DNA from: Linnemannia elongata | Taxonomy: Eukaryota; Mortierellomycota; Mortierellomycetes; Mortierellales; Mortierellaceae | Direction: 5' to 3' | DNA: 64,000 nucleotides | NCBI GenBank assembly: GCA_036320915.1 | Contig: JAXBDG010000005.1 | Span: forward strand, 2,843,857-2,907,856 | Shown: one piece after another, positions 37,117 to 47,208 of the stretch | Numbering within the stretch: the stretch's first letter is position 1 | How the letters are laid out: the number at the start of each line of letters is the position of its first letter | Notes under the pieces: model-generated | What the model saw: only the letters and a program-made list of their open reading frames with translations | What the model was told of the DNA's origin: nothing | Databases searched by the model: none | Program-made: the position numbers and the translations under genes

Positions 37117-40100
37117 CTAAAGGGAGACCCGGTGCTTGGACAAGTACTGGTCGAGAAGGTCTTTGGCGTTGGCTAAGTCTTCGGCGCTTTGCCAAGTGTT
37201 TTCCGAGTGAGGGTAACCAACCCACTTGATGAGGAAACGGAGGGTTCCGTCGGGGGTCTTGGTGTGTTTGATTATTTTTTCGACTTCGTATTCTTCTTGA
37301 TAGTACTCGGGATTGTCGGGGATTAGAGGTTCTTGATCGGCATTTGTTGGTTCGGGTAAGACGAATTGATTGGGATCGCGTGGAACGTGTTTTCTAAGCT
37401 TGGAAACGTGAAAAACGGGGTGAAGACGCGATTTTGGGGGTAAATCTAATTCGTAATTAAGGGGACTCGGATGGCCAATAATCTTGTAAGGCCCGAGGAA
37501 CCGAGGTCGAAGCTTGCCGGTACTGGTACTTGGTGCGGACGAGGACTTGGTATTTTCCGCGTCAAGATAGACTGAGTCGCCTATTTCGAACGAGAAGTCG
37601 CGTTTGTGCTTGTCGTACTGGTTCGAATACATTTTGTGACTGTCTTGGAGCGCGTCATAAACAATTCGAAATCGGTCGAAGTGTTTTGCAACTACATCTC
37701 TTGCATTCGGAGGACTAATGGCAGGCGACTTTTCCAACATGAGGCTTACGGGGACTTGAGGTAGGTAGCCATACAGGACTTCGAATGGGCTTGCTTTGGT
37801 TGCTTGGGACTTGGCAGAGTTGTAGACGAATTCGGCATGACAGAGGAGTTCATCCCAGTCGTTTTGCGCTTTGGACGCATATGTGCGCAAGTATTGTTTA
37901 AGAGTCTGAATCGTTCTTTCAGACTGGCCATCAGTCTGTTGATGATGGGCGGTGGACATGTCGAGACTTGTGCCGAGACAGGAGAAAAGGTTGGTCCAGA
38001 AGAGGCTGGTGAAGCGAGTGTCTCGATCGGATATAATGGACTTGGGTAGGCCAAAACGGGAGAAGACATGCTTGAAGAACAATTGCGCCAGGTCGGAAGC
38101 GGAGCAGTTGGTCTTACAGGGGATAAAGACAGCTGCTTTGCTGAAACGATCGACAAAGACGGCGATAGCATCGTGATGGGACTTGGTTTTGGGGAGTTGG
38201 GTGATTAGGTCCATGGCAATATGGGTCCAGGGGCGTTCTGGTATCGGAAGTGGTTGTAATAACCCATTCTCCTTTGTTGTTCTCGCTTTAGTGGTTTTGC
38301 ATTCGTGACAGGACTCGACGTAATGCTTGACGGAGTGGTACATTCGTGGCCAGTAGCACAATTCGGATAACCGGGCGTAGGTTTTTTCGACACCATTATG
38401 GCCGGCGATGGGGCAGTCGTGGGTCTCTGAGAGTAACTTGGTTTTGATTGCAGGTAGGTCTGGGACACAAACTCTGTCGCCGTTCTTGAGGTATAGAAGG
38501 CCGTTCTTGACTTGATATTCGAAGGGATCGTTTTCATCGGTGACGTTGGAGGCTCGGGAGAATATATCCTTGAAGTACTCATCCTTAGGAACTGTTTCTC
38601 TGCATAGTTCTAGGATGTCGGGGCCGACGGAAGGAATGGACTCGGTGATGGCGGACACTTGGTGATCAGGACGTCGGGACAATGCATCCGGAACGATGTT
38701 AAGGGGGCCTTTGCGGTGTTGAACGACGAAATTGTACTCGGCAAGTTTTTCCATCCAGCGGATCTGTCGGGGGCTGAGAGTGTTCTTGGTATCGAGATAT
38801 TTGAGGGACTCGTGATCGGTGTACACGGTGAAGGGTTTAGTTGTGGAGTGTAAGTACACACGCCATTTCTGAAGTGCATAAACAACTGCTAACTGTTCCT
38901 TCTCGTGGATAGGATAATTAATCTCGGCGGGGGACAGTTTGCGGGATTCGAAGGCGATAGGATGACCATTCTGGCGAAGTTCTGCTCCGAGGGCAAAACA
39001 GGAGGCATCGCAATGGACTTCGATGTCTTCACCGGGGACAAAGATACTAAGGATGGGAGCTTCTGTCATGAGCTTCTTGATAGTGTGAAAGGCGGTCTTC
39101 TGTGCGTCTTGCCATACAAACGGATTCCCTTTTTTCAACAGTTCGGTAAGCGGGGCGGCAATCTTGGCGAGCTGAGGGGCGTATCGTCGATAATAGTTTA
39201 CGAGTCCAAGGAAGCACTGGACATCGAGGACGCATGTGAGATCTGGCCAATCAACTATGGCGGCGACTTTGCTGGGGTCGACGGCAATGCCCTTTTGAGA
39301 GATGATGTGACCGAGGAAACCGATTTCGGACTTGAAGAACTCGCACTTGGATAATTTGGCGTACAATTTGTGTTCTTCTAGTTTCCTAAGGACGCGTTCG
39401 AGGTCGATCTTGTGCTGTTCTTCGTTCTCACTGAAAACGAGGATATCATCAAGATAGATAATGACGATGGAGTCGAGTTCATCCTTGAAGATGTCGTTCA
39501 TAAGGCACATGAAGGTAGCCGGTGCGTTCGTGAGGCCGAATGGTAGGACAAGGAACTCGTATAGACCGTAACGAGTTCGGAAAGCGGTCTTGTGGACGTC
39601 TTCTTCTTGGATACGTATCTGATGGTAACCGGAGCGAAGATCAAGCTTGCTAAAGACCTTGGCGTTTGCTAGGCGGTCGAGTAGTTCGTCAATCCTTGGT
39701 AACGGGTATGTGTTTTTGACCGTCTGTTTGTTGAGGGCTCGATAGTCTACACACATACGGAGGTCGCCTTCTTTCTTGCGAACGAATAATACTGGGGCAC
39801 CGTACGGCGATTTACTAGGACGGATGAATCCGTGGAGGAGAAGATCGTCTAACTGCTTTTTTAACTCGTCCATTTCGGCCAGGGATAACGGATAGGTAGG
39901 ACGAGACGGAGGTGTGGAACCAGGAATGATCTCGATTCTATGGTCGACGGATCTTGGTGGAGGTAAGGCTTTTGGAAGCTCGTTGGGAAATACGGCATTG
40001 TATTTTTGAAGTAGTGCTTGCGCCATAGGGTGTTGCGTAGAGAAGTCTTGACCAGAGGATTCTTCAACTGGTTTGACGATGCATAGAAACGCGGGGTCTT

Positions 40101-41661
40101 TTTCGAGGGAGCGTTTGAACTGCATTGCGGATAGGACTGGGACATGGGACGGGCGAGTGTAGCCTTGGATAATAACGTCAGGGCTGATACGGATGGTGTG
40201 ATTAACGAGGTCGATGTCAGGCTTCGGAACGGATCGTGCTTGCCAACGTTTGCCAAGAACAAGGTCGAATCTCATTGGAATGACGAGAAACTGGATGATA
40301 GGTTGGAAATTGGGGGCAAGCTTGAGGCGGATATGGCAATACCGGGTACAAGTGGCGACTTGACCATTATCGAAGCCGTTGACCGACAGCGTTTCCTTTT
40401 TCTTGGACGTGGGGATGTTCAGGGCGCGGACGATTTCTTGATTGATGTAGTTGGCGCTGGCGCCGCTGTCGATCAATACATCGAACTTATGGTTCTTTAT
40501 ATGACCGGCAACATACATCACATGTTCGTCTTCGGACTCCTCAGGTAAGATGGGAAAATCGGACGAGTCGGATGGAGAGGCAGGGAACGGTAACGTGGAC
40601 GTGTTGAACATGGTGACTGGAGCAGACGAGTAAAACAATGTCGGTGCATCAACCGATAACGACGAGCTAGATGGGATAGGTATGGGGACTTGCGTTGGTT
40701 CAGTAACCAACGACACTGGAGTAGATACTGTCGATGGAGTGTGCACAGTAGGTAATAAAGACGGTGTCGTCTTAGTAGTTGACGACCTTGGAATAGACGA
40801 AAGTGGCAAAGTGGGTGATTGTTTAATTTGGAAGGGGAAAGTCTCTGAAGTAGGTTCGGAGGAACTATGAGTGGCTCCATTCAAGGCTCCAGAAACTTCC
40901 ATTGAGGCAAGGTTTCTTGACTGGGCTTTCCGGGGACATCCACGAGCTTGGTGACCGGTGGCGTGGCAAATAAAGCAAGTGCGGTTATTTAGGTCCAACT
41001 GCTTCTGCTTTTCTTGGTTTGGGTTGCGTGAAATGCCGGTGTGAGAGGTGGAGTCTAGGTCCATGGGTTGAGGGAAAGTCTCGGAGTTGTTTCGGGGTTC
41101 GAAGGAAGAACGAGACCATGGGGTAACGAGACGGTTTCGATTCTGATATTGTACGTTGTCAAGGCTTTCGGCAATTTGCATAACCATGTTGAGGTCTTGA
41201 CGAAGCGTTGGGTTTCCAGCAAAGTGGACTTGGATTGATGGCTTGAGTCCCATTAAGAAGACTTGCAAGGCTTCGGGTTCCGTAATGTCATCGATCTGAG
41301 AACAGAGGTCTTGGAACTCCGCAATATACTTGGTGACCGATTTTCGTTGCTTGAGTTGGTACAGTTTGGACCGTGCAAAGAATTTGTGATTGGCGCTTTG
41401 GAATCGAGAGCGTACACACTTCTTGAAAAATTCCCAAGGATCCATGTTTTCGGGAGCGGCAGGGCATAGCTTTAGCCATCGACGAGCATTGTCTCTCATC
41501 AAAAGGCGGGCAGCTACGACCTTCTGAGCAGGAGTGGCATTGACTGCTCCAAGGTATTCGTCCAACTCACTCAACCAGTCTTGGACGTTCTCTTTGGGGT
41601 AGCCGCTGAAAGTGGACAAGGGAACATTCTTAAAGAAGGTGTTTTCGAAGACTTTTGCCAT
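37117..41661 (-). CDS. Gag-Pol polyprotein of Ty3/Gypsy chromovirus (1514 aa)
   Basis: A single frame encodes the whole element. In order: a Gag domain ([20 protein letters not shown]); a zinc knuckle, [14 protein letters not shown] (around residue 229); aspartic protease, [12 protein letters not shown] (around 397); reverse transcriptase with [13 protein letters not shown] and YLDDILVFS (around 738); RNase H with VHCDAS (around 884); integrase with its HHCC finger (HxxxxAGHNG...CHECK, around 1085-1125) and the D, D, E residues in [14 protein letters not shown] and DGQSERTIQ; and a C-terminal chromodomain, [11 protein letters not shown]...FLIKWVGY (around 1458), which targets integration to modified chromatin in this clade. 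No frameshift separates Gag and Pol, a common chromovirus arrangement. No stop or missing catalytic residue is seen. Confidence 0.97.
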   Translation of the reverse strand: MAKVFENTFFKNVPLSTFSGYPKENVQDWLSELDEYLGAVNATPAQKVVAARLLMRDNARRWLKLCPAAPENMDPWEFFKKCVRSRFQSANHKFFARSKLYQLKQRKSVTKYIAEFQDLCSQIDDITEPEALQVFLMGLKPSIQVHFAGNPTLRQDLNMVMQIAESLDNVQYQNRNRLVTPWSRSSFEPRNNSETFPQPMDLDSTSHTGISRNPNQEKQKQLDLNNRTCFICHATGHQARGCPRKAQSRNLASMEVSGALNGATHSSSEPTSETFPFQIKQSPTLPLSSIPRSSTTKTTPSLLPTVHTPSTVSTPVSLVTEPTQVPIPIPSSSSLSVDAPTLFYSSAPVTMFNTSTLPFPASPSDSSDFPILPEESEDEHVMYVAGHIKNHKFDVLIDSGASANYINQEIVRALNIPTSKKKETLSVNGFDNGQVATCTRYCHIRLKLAPNFQPIIQFLVIPMRFDLVLGKRWQARSVPKPDIDLVNHTIRISPDVIIQGYTRPSHVPVLSAMQFKRSLEKDPAFLCIVKPVEESSGQDFSTQHPMAQALLQKYNAVFPNELPKALPPPRSVDHRIEIIPGSTPPSRPTYPLSLAEMDELKKQLDDLLLHGFIRPSKSPYGAPVLFVRKKEGDLRMCVDYRALNKQTVKNTYPLPRIDELLDRLANAKVFSKLDLRSGYHQIRIQEEDVHKTAFRTRYGLYEFLVLPFGLTNAPATFMCLMNDIFKDELDSIVIIYLDDILVFSENEEQHKIDLERVLRKLEEHKLYAKLSKCEFFKSEIGFLGHIISQKGIAVDPSKVAAIVDWPDLTCVLDVQCFLGLVNYYRRYAPQLAKIAAPLTELLKKGNPFVWQDAQKTAFHTIKKLMTEAPILSIFVPGEDIEVHCDASCFALGAELRQNGHPIAFESRKLSPAEINYPIHEKEQLAVVYALQKWRVYLHSTTKPFTVYTDHESLKYLDTKNTLSPRQIRWMEKLAEYNFVVQHRKGPLNIVPDALSRRPDHQVSAITESIPSVGPDILELCRETVPKDEYFKDIFSRASNVTDENDPFEYQVKNGLLYLKNGDRVCVPDLPAIKTKLLSETHDCPIAGHNGVEKTYARLSELCYWPRMYHSVKHYVESCHECKTTKARTTKENGLLQPLPIPERPWTHIAMDLITQLPKTKSHHDAIAVFVDRFSKAAVFIPCKTNCSASDLAQLFFKHVFSRFGLPKSIISDRDTRFTSLFWTNLFSCLGTSLDMSTAHHQQTDGQSERTIQTLKQYLRTYASKAQNDWDELLCHAEFVYNSAKSQATKASPFEVLYGYLPQVPVSLMLEKSPAISPPNARDVVAKHFDRFRIVYDALQDSHKMYSNQYDKHKRDFSFEIGDSVYLDAENTKSSSAPSTSTGKLRPRFLGPYKIIGHPSPLNYELDLPPKSRLHPVFHVSKLRKHVPRDPNQFVLPEPTNADQEPLIPDNPEYYQEEYEVEKIIKHTKTPDGTLRFLIKWVGYPHSENTWQSAEDLANAKDLLDQYLSKHRVSL

Positions 41662-41747
41662 GGTGGGAGTACTTGTACTGGGTTCGACTTAACTTGGTTG
41701 GATATATCTTGACTTGGACAGGTGGTTCGGAACTTCCTTTGCTACCA

Positions 41748-41991
41748 TGTAAGGCGGCTCGAGGCTTGACTTGACTTGTTACGACTTGGTTTATTCTAGA
41801 TTTGAGTTATGAACTGCCCTTACTAGACTACGGACGTGGTGGTTATTTATATCATTGTTAATGATCGTTGTCTCTGGATACTTCCAGGTCTTGATTAGTC
41901 AGCAAGGTCACTTGGTCACTTGGTGGCGCTAGAAGTATCTAGAAGTTGGTGGCGTTGGTCATGTGTTAGTTATCAGAGTGAAACTCTGACA
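41748..41991 (-). repeat. 5' LTR of the Gypsy element
   Basis: 244 bp, identical by eye to the other LTR and followed on the minus strand by the TGG primer-binding site. It presumably contains the element promoter. Confidence 0.97.
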
Positions 41992-42481
41992 CCAACTGGG
42001 AAAAGGATGGTGTGAGAATATATAGGAAGACTAACAACTACTACCCTTAATATTGCATATGGATAATAAAGAGAGCAAACAGACACTAAGATGCATCAGG
42101 GAAAAGAAAGAGTAGAGGAAATAGTAGGGAAAAGAAAGGCGAGAAAGAAAGATAGGAAACGCGTCCTATTTTTATTTTTTTGATGATTTGATTGATTGAT
42201 GATTTGATTTGATTGATTGTCGATTTTTTTGATTTGATTGATTGTTGAAGTGGATGCTCTCCATCATATTCATTATTCATATCAACAACAAAACCATTGG
42301 TAAAAAACCTTTAGTTCAAAACCATTAGTTGAGCCTACTACAACTTTTGGCTGCAAATAACGGACAGGTAGGAACGTCAAAGTTTAAAACCGAAAAAGGA
42401 AAAGGAAAAGAAAAAATGGTAACTACTGTGACTGCGAACTAACGTAAGTCAGGTGACGCGCACCGATTTTGTATTAATTGA

Positions 42482-43294
42482 CTAGCTTAGTGCCCGCAGC
42501 GTCCGCTGGCGGAGGGAGAAGGAGACGGGGAGGGAGACGGCGAAGCATTAAAGGCACCGTTTCGCCCCAGTATCAGTATTTTGAATGGATAGCCTGAAAA
42601 TGAGGAAGGGGCTCTAAGATTGCAGTCGCGATCTGCGTGGCTGAACACCTGAACACCTGAACACCTTGTGTCGGTGGGAAATGTGCCTTTTCCTTTTTTA
42701 CTTTAGCTCTTAGCAGTGTTTCTGATCGAATATTTGAGTCCGTGCGAGACCCGAAGTCAAATTGAATAATTATTGGGTTGAATATTCGATGAGAAAACAC
42801 TACTCTTATCCCTCTTCTTTCTTTCTCTTATTTTGTTCTTTCTTCGCCCTTCCTTCAATTCCTTTTCTTTTGTACCCGCTCTTCATCTTTTCTGTACCAC
42901 TGTACCCGCTCCCATTTCTATCACCTCTGTCTCAATGTTTCGAGCGTTAATGTACTGTGATAGACAATGTTTGTTTTGTTTGTTACATTTGTGCTTTCCT
43001 TCCTTGCTTTGACACTGAATGCAAAAGGCAGTATTGTACAGTTACAGGAGAGAAAAGAAGAAAAGCAAACAAATTCTCCCAGATTGTCCCTGAAGCAGGC
43101 TATCAACCCTCTCTCCCTCCCCCCATGTTGCCAGGCCAGGTGATTTATCAAAAAAATGGTCAAGTGATTTATCGAAATTGTGACGGCGACCTAAGTCATT
43201 TGACTCTCTAAGTGACAGCGAACTAAGTCACTTGACGCTCTAAGTGACTGCGTGCACCGAATTTGTTTTATTAGAGAGAAGAAGATTAGAGAGA
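42482..43294 (-). mobile_element. Helitron-like copy 3 (0.8 kb)
   Basis: The first unit on the minus strand. The 5' end is TCTCTCTAATCTTC after host A at 43295; the 3' end is the hairpin variant (GCCAGCGGACGCTGCGGGC) followed by CTAG at 42482. It is short and has no ORF of note. Its subterminal CAAATTCGGTGCACGCAGTC aligns with the 5' regions of the other units. Confidence 0.8.
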
Positions 43295-44130
43295 TTTCGT
43301 CCTGATATTCCCGAAGAGGTCTCAAAGATGGACCATAAAACGTTAGCTCAACACGCGCATAAACGTTCTTCTTAAATCGTTCGACCCGTCGTGCAAGTGT
43401 TGTTTCCTTTTCTACCAAGTTCTCCATACGAGAACCAAGGTTTTTTCGCACCTCAGCACTCAAGAATTTGCACATTTTGTTTTAGACTTTTTGTCGGATA
43501 TTTTTCTTTCCTTTGATAGACCTCTCCATGAGATGCAATGGTGGCCAACTTTTCGTACATCACCCATAACTTTCCCAGCAATAGTTTCTCGAAGAAGTCT
43601 CTGCACTTGTATCCGAGTTGTAATATACTTGCAATCATGAGCGAAATCTATGTCATGCAGTACGATAGAGCTCTCGTTTAAAGAGGCAACATCTTAGCCA
43701 AAATCGGCACAACTCTCTTTGCACGAGCGCAACCCAAGGAAACCTTGATTGATATCAATTCAGGCTGATATCTTTTTCCTTCAAACGACCTTCTATGACT
43801 TTTGAGCATAGGTTCTGAAAGATATACTGTAAGATCATCCACTTGAATCTTGCCAGAGTGTGTTAACTTTACAGATTCCGCATCCAATGCCGTGCGGTTG
43901 AATGCGTCCCACAGCTCAGCAATGTACTTGCCTATTGCTGTCCCTTAGGCCTGTCGTCTGCATGATTGTACAAACCTCAAAATATTATATAGCAAACTCC
44001 TTCTTTTCCTCGCTTCTGGCAGGCGAATTCCTAAGATTTCCAACATTGGATAGCAAATGGGCAATTTGGTTGAAAGCGTTGTTTACAAGAACTTTCTTGG
44101 CTAGAGCTATTGTTAAAATTATAATTTAGC
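43295..44130 (-). pseudogene. Rep-like gene remnant, 5' half (old element E)
   Basis: A decayed N-terminal and central part of the Rep-like protein. On the minus strand it matches KYIAELWDAF, AESVKLTHSG, ISIKVSLGCARAKR, HDID...HDCKYIT, GHHCISW, SAEVRKNLGSRMENLV and RVELTFYG, all in the order seen in the intact copies. Frameshifts and stops are frequent. It breaks off at ...REYQDE exactly where the Helitron-like array begins, and the sequence resumes at 32966. Confidence 0.85.
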
Positions 44131-44429
44131 TATTGAATATTAATACAGTATACTAATATGTGGAGTGTCTATTCTTTCTGCGCACGTATTCACCAGCATC
44201 TTTCTCTGAAAGCAGTGTATTCGGAGGTTAGATTAGAGGAAGAGTTCAAACCAAGAGTGGTGGGAAAATGTTCTGTATTTCTGGCGCTCAGACTAAGGGA
44301 AGCAATCTGTATTTACATCTGATGGGGGGATCTTTCTAAAATCTATCAGCAATGTCAGGAGGATGATCGCGAGGACGACTGCAGGGTTACCCAAGTCCAA
44401 AGTGGTCAGAGTTGAGCTGGTTCTGAGCG

Positions 44430-45779
44430 TCAGACAATCCATGAGCTCATTGTCTCCCATCTATCAAATTCAAAGTGGTCAGAGTTGAGTTGGTTCTGAG
44501 CATCAGATAAGCCATGAGCTCGTTGACTCCGACCCATTAAATTCAAAGTTGTCAGGGTCGAGTTGGTCCCGAGTGCCTCTACCAGTGCCTGAGCTCCATT
44601 GTCTCCGATCAATTTGCTGCTCAAGCCCAGAGTGGTCAGAGTTGAGATGGTCTTGAGTGCCTCTCCCAGTGTCTGCGCTCCGCTGTCTCCAATTGAGCTG
44701 CTGTACAAGAGTAAAGTGGCCAGAGTCGAGTTGATCTTGAGCGCTTCAGACAGCGCCTGAGCTCCATTATTTCCGATCGAGTTGTCCGTTAAGTCCAAAG
44801 TGGTTAGAGCCGAGTTAGTCTGGAGCGCCTCAAACAGCGCCTGAGCTCCGTTGTCTCCGATCGAGTTGTCCCTCAAGTTCAAAGTGGCCAGAGTCGAATT
44901 GATCTTGAGTGCTACGGAGAGCGCCCGAGCTCCATTGTTTCCGATCGAGTTGCCCCACAAGTTCAAAGTGGTTAGGGTCGAGTTGGTCTTGAGCGCTTCA
45001 GACAGCGCCTGAGCTCCGTTGGGTCCGATCGAGTTGTCCGTTAAGTCCAAAGTGGTTAGAGCCGAGTTAGTCTGGAGCGCCTCAAACAGCGCCTCAGCTC
45101 CATTGTCTCCGATCGAGCTGTTCCACAAGGCCAAAGCGGTTAGAGTTGAGTTAGCCTTGAGCGCCTCAGACAGCGCCTGCGCTCCGTTGGGTCCGATCGG
45201 GTTGCAGGACAAGCTCAAAGTGGTTAGGGTCCAGTTAGTCTTGAGAGCTTCAGCCAGCGCCCGGGCTCCATCACCTCCAATCGAGCTTTGGTACATTTCT
45301 AAAGTGGCCAGAGTCGAATTGATCTTGAGTGCCTCAGACAGCGACTGAGCTCCGCTGTCTCCAATCCAGTTGTCATCCAGAATCAAAGTTGATAAAGTCG
45401 AGTTGGTCTTGAGTATATCTGACAGTGCCTGGACTCCGATGTCTCCGATCGAGTCGCACTCAAATTTCAAAGTGATCAGAGCCGAGCTGGTCATGAGGGT
45501 AGAAAATACTTTGGTTCGTGCAGATGTCGATGATAGTGTATCATAGTCAGGGCTTGGAATCGTCAGGTGCTTTATAAGGTGCTTGTGTCTCTCATAAGAT
45601 TCCATGCTGAGGCCATGTTCCGACAAGACGACAGAGCTGTAGAGCGGCGGTGTGCATGAGTCGTTCCAATCTTGACTCACACGCGCACAGGATGTGAGGT
45701 CGTTAAGGCCAAGACTCTTGGCAATTCTTGAGCGAATCTCATGCAGATCGAGGGGATCTGTCCGGGATGTCTTAGTCAT
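44430..45779 (-). CDS. F-box-like/LRR protein with 11 tandem 28-residue repeats (449 aa)
   Basis: The N terminus (DLHEIRSRIAKSLGLNDLTS, CARVSQDWN) resembles the F-box-like domains of Mortierella-type LRR proteins. From about residue 108 there are 11 in-frame ribonuclease-inhibitor-type repeats with consensus IGDNGAQALSEALKTNSTLT, then TLNLxxNS, each 84 bp. The C terminus is odd. After the eleventh repeat the frame shifts, and at least one further repeat (NELMAYLMLRTNSTLTTLNL) continues in a neighbouring frame past the stop, so the gene has been truncated by a frameshift. It may still be expressed. The near-identical repeats suggest recent expansion or gene conversion. The partner is unknown; an SCF-ubiquitin adaptor role is inference. 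Confidence 0.8.
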   Translation of the reverse strand: MTKTSRTDPLDLHEIRSRIAKSLGLNDLTSCARVSQDWNDSCTPPLYSSVVLSEHGLSMESYERHKHLIKHLTIPSPDYDTLSSTSARTKVFSTLMTSSALITLKFECDSIGDIGVQALSDILKTNSTLSTLILDDNWIGDSGAQSLSEALKINSTLATLEMYQSSIGGDGARALAEALKTNWTLTTLSLSCNPIGPNGAQALSEALKANSTLTALALWNSSIGDNGAEALFEALQTNSALTTLDLTDNSIGPNGAQALSEALKTNSTLTTLNLWGNSIGNNGARALSVALKINSTLATLNLRDNSIGDNGAQALFEALQTNSALTTLDLTDNSIGNNGAQALSEALKINSTLATLLLYSSSIGDSGAQTLGEALKTISTLTTLGLSSKLIGDNGAQALVEALGTNSTLTTLNLMGRSQRAHGLSDAQNQLNSDHFEFDRWETMSSWIV

Positions 45780-46318
45780 AAAGAATAAAGGGTGTCAAGC
45801 GTGGTGGGATTGATGAAGATGATGGTGAGTATGAGGTTACAAGAAGGTTCGATAATGAAGGAAGAGTGAGGAAGAGAAAGAAATAAGAAGGAAATAAATG
45901 AAAAGAATGAACAAGACGACAGCAATGTTGTACAGTAGTCAATGACGTGGATAAAGGTGTGAGAACAGGAGGCTGTGAATGAGGTAATGAGAAAGAGAAG
46001 GAAGCACGAGAGAGACCAGGGGGAGATGAGAGAGACGAGAGTAAGGCAAGAGTTCTGGGGAAAATGGAAGAGGCTAAAAAGATCCCAATTTGTGATACAA
46101 GAGAGAGGGCTATTTATACTAGTATACAGAAGGGCTGGAGGCGTCGCAAGTAGAGGCGCAGTAGTGAGAGTTGGTGGAGGCATGGTTGATAGGGCTGGTG
46201 AAGGCGTGGTAAAGGGCATTATATAATACTCTTACATGAATCTTATGCATTAATTGCTTTCATGTCGCAGTGAACAACATACATACAGCTAACAAACGGA
46301 AGGGATGGGAAGAACATC
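45780..46318. other. Upstream region of the LRR gene, no other feature
   Basis: Purine-rich on the plus strand (gaaggaagagtgaggaagag), i.e. pyrimidine-rich in the sense of the LRR gene, like other promoters here. No second gene is supported. Confidence 0.5.
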
Positions 46319-46928
46319 AGAGGGGCAACACAATGCGGGAGTATAATGCAGCAGGGACAATGGGCTTGTGGCAGCCAAGCGTTCATAGCGATGTTGATTT
46401 TTGATCCTTCGATGTCGGCTCTTTCTATCATACTGAAGCAGAATTCAGTAAGCGCTGGATTGTTCACCCACTAATAGGGAACGTGAGCTGAGTGTAGATC
46501 GTCGTGACAGGTTAGTTTTGCCCTAATGATAAAATGTTGCTTCAATAGTAAATAAACTTGGTACGAAAGGAACCGTTCATTCGGCTAATTAGTATTTGGG
46601 CTTGCCTGAGCAGGCAGTGGCCCGAAGCTATCATCCGCTGGGGTATGGCTGAACGCCTCTAAGTCAGAACTCGTGCTAGAACGCGACGATTACCTCCTTT
46701 TCCGATTTTTTAGTTGAATACGAATAGATCTTCGGATCCTGCATCATACTACGTGGGGTTATCTTGCAGAGCGGAAAGGCTTTATGAGGATCCTGATAAT
46801 GTTAATTTCAAATATTGGAAGAGATAAATCCATTGTAAACGACTTTACTTGAACGGGGCATTGTAAGCAGTAGATTAGCCTTGTTGCTACGATCTACTGA
46901 GATTAAGCCCATTGTTCTATAGATTTGG
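46319..46928 (+). pseudogene. Degenerate 3' fragment of 25S/28S rRNA gene
   Basis: About 600 bp follow the 3' end of eukaryotic large-subunit rRNA colinearly. Recognisable blocks are ggcttgtggcagccaagcg, gatccttcgatgtcggctc, attgttcacccactaatagg, gacaggttagttttgccct, gctgaacgcctctaagtcag, ggcattgtaagcagtagatt and gatctactgagattaagccc. It carries many substitutions. The sarcin-ricin loop reads GTACGAAAGG instead of the universal GTACGAGAGG, so the tetraloop is changed. This marks it as a nonfunctional relic rather than a live rDNA unit. The antisense open frame over it is spurious. Confidence 0.9.
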
Positions 46929-46956
46929 TCGAAGGAACAACATCTTTCTCACTCTT

Positions 46957-47106
46957 TTTTCTTTTCTTTCAGGCGTTTAAGTTAGGGGCAGCTTGACATA
47001 TGTCCTGGCAGCCGAGTTGTGCGCGGTTAGCCGCTTGAATGGGCCGCTCTTATGGTGACCCCAGCCTGAAGAAAAGAAAAAAAGAAGAAAAAAAGAAGAA
47101 AAAAAG
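46957..47106. repeat. Imperfect inverted repeat after the rRNA fragment
   Basis: The arm ttcttttctttcaggc (about 46968-46983) pairs with gcctgaagaaaagaaaaaa (about 47066-47086), enclosing about 80 bp. It may be old rDNA spacer or a small element; I cannot assign it. Confidence 0.5.
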
Positions 47107-47208
47107 TGGTATTGACACGGCTAGCATCTAGACTTCTAAGCAACTATAGAGGCATAGAGCGACGATTTGCTATATTTTTAACCGCTGTCTTGCATAAATC
47201 TTAACATC

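Larger units (their letters stand above)
36864..41991 (-). mobile_element. Intact Ty3/Gypsy chromovirus-type LTR retrotransposon (5.1 kb)
   Basis: Flanked by two 244-bp LTRs (36864-37107 and 41748-41991), identical by eye, bounded by TG...CA and by a 5-bp target duplication, ccaac (36859-36863 and 41992-41996). On the minus strand the 5' LTR is followed directly by TGGTAGCAAAGG, a TGG-starting primer-binding site that could fit a tRNA-Met-like 3' end. The polypurine tract AGAAGGGGGAG precedes the 3' LTR. One uninterrupted polyprotein fills the interior. Identical LTRs and an open frame indicate a very recent insertion, into Helitron-like copy 2. Confidence 0.97.
34616..42481 (-). mobile_element. 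Helitron-like copy 2 (about 2.7 kb plus nested LTR element)
   Basis: The middle unit. It starts TCAATTAATAC at 42481, immediately after the CTAG of copy 3, and ends at CTAG 34616. It is interrupted by the Gypsy element at 36864-41991. After removing that insertion and one 5-bp target duplication, about 2.73 kb remain. It shares subterminal sequence with copies 1 and 3 (CAAAATCGGTGC near the 5' end; GTGCCCGCGGCTTCGCTCGC on the plus strand near the 3' end). Confidence 0.8.
32967..43294 (-). mobile_element. Tandem array of three Helitron-like elements (outer limits)
   Basis: The array lies on the minus strand and begins at 43294 with TCTCTCTAATC after host A. It ends at 32967 with CTAG before host T. 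Just inside the 3' end is a GC-rich hairpin, CCGCGAGCGAAGCCGCGG, about 10 nt from CTAG. These are the structural hallmarks of Helitrons: 5'-TC, 3' hairpin plus CTRR, insertion between A and T, and no target duplication. Removing the array rejoins the flanking Rep-like pseudogene in frame (GAC GAA ATG GAT AAG, giving DEMDK). No RepHel helicase ORF is present, so the units look non-autonomous. Confidence 0.85.

Noticed and set aside
45019..45348. Plus-strand open frame over the LRR gene
   Set aside because: It is the antisense of the 84-bp LRR units; its repeats mirror the real gene.
44430..45460. Regular direct repeats considered as a CRISPR-like array
   Set aside because: The units are 84 bp, contiguous, and encode leucine-rich repeats; there are no spacers.
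46243..46467. Minus-strand open frame starting MNNPALTEFCFSMIERADIE
   Set aside because: It is antisense to the large-subunit rRNA fragment. This protein string is a familiar artefact of rRNA antisense translation.
46931..47208. Possible tRNA or 5S gene after the rRNA fragment
   Set aside because: No A-box/B-box pair or cloverleaf could be made out by eye, only the inverted repeat with AAG-rich arms.
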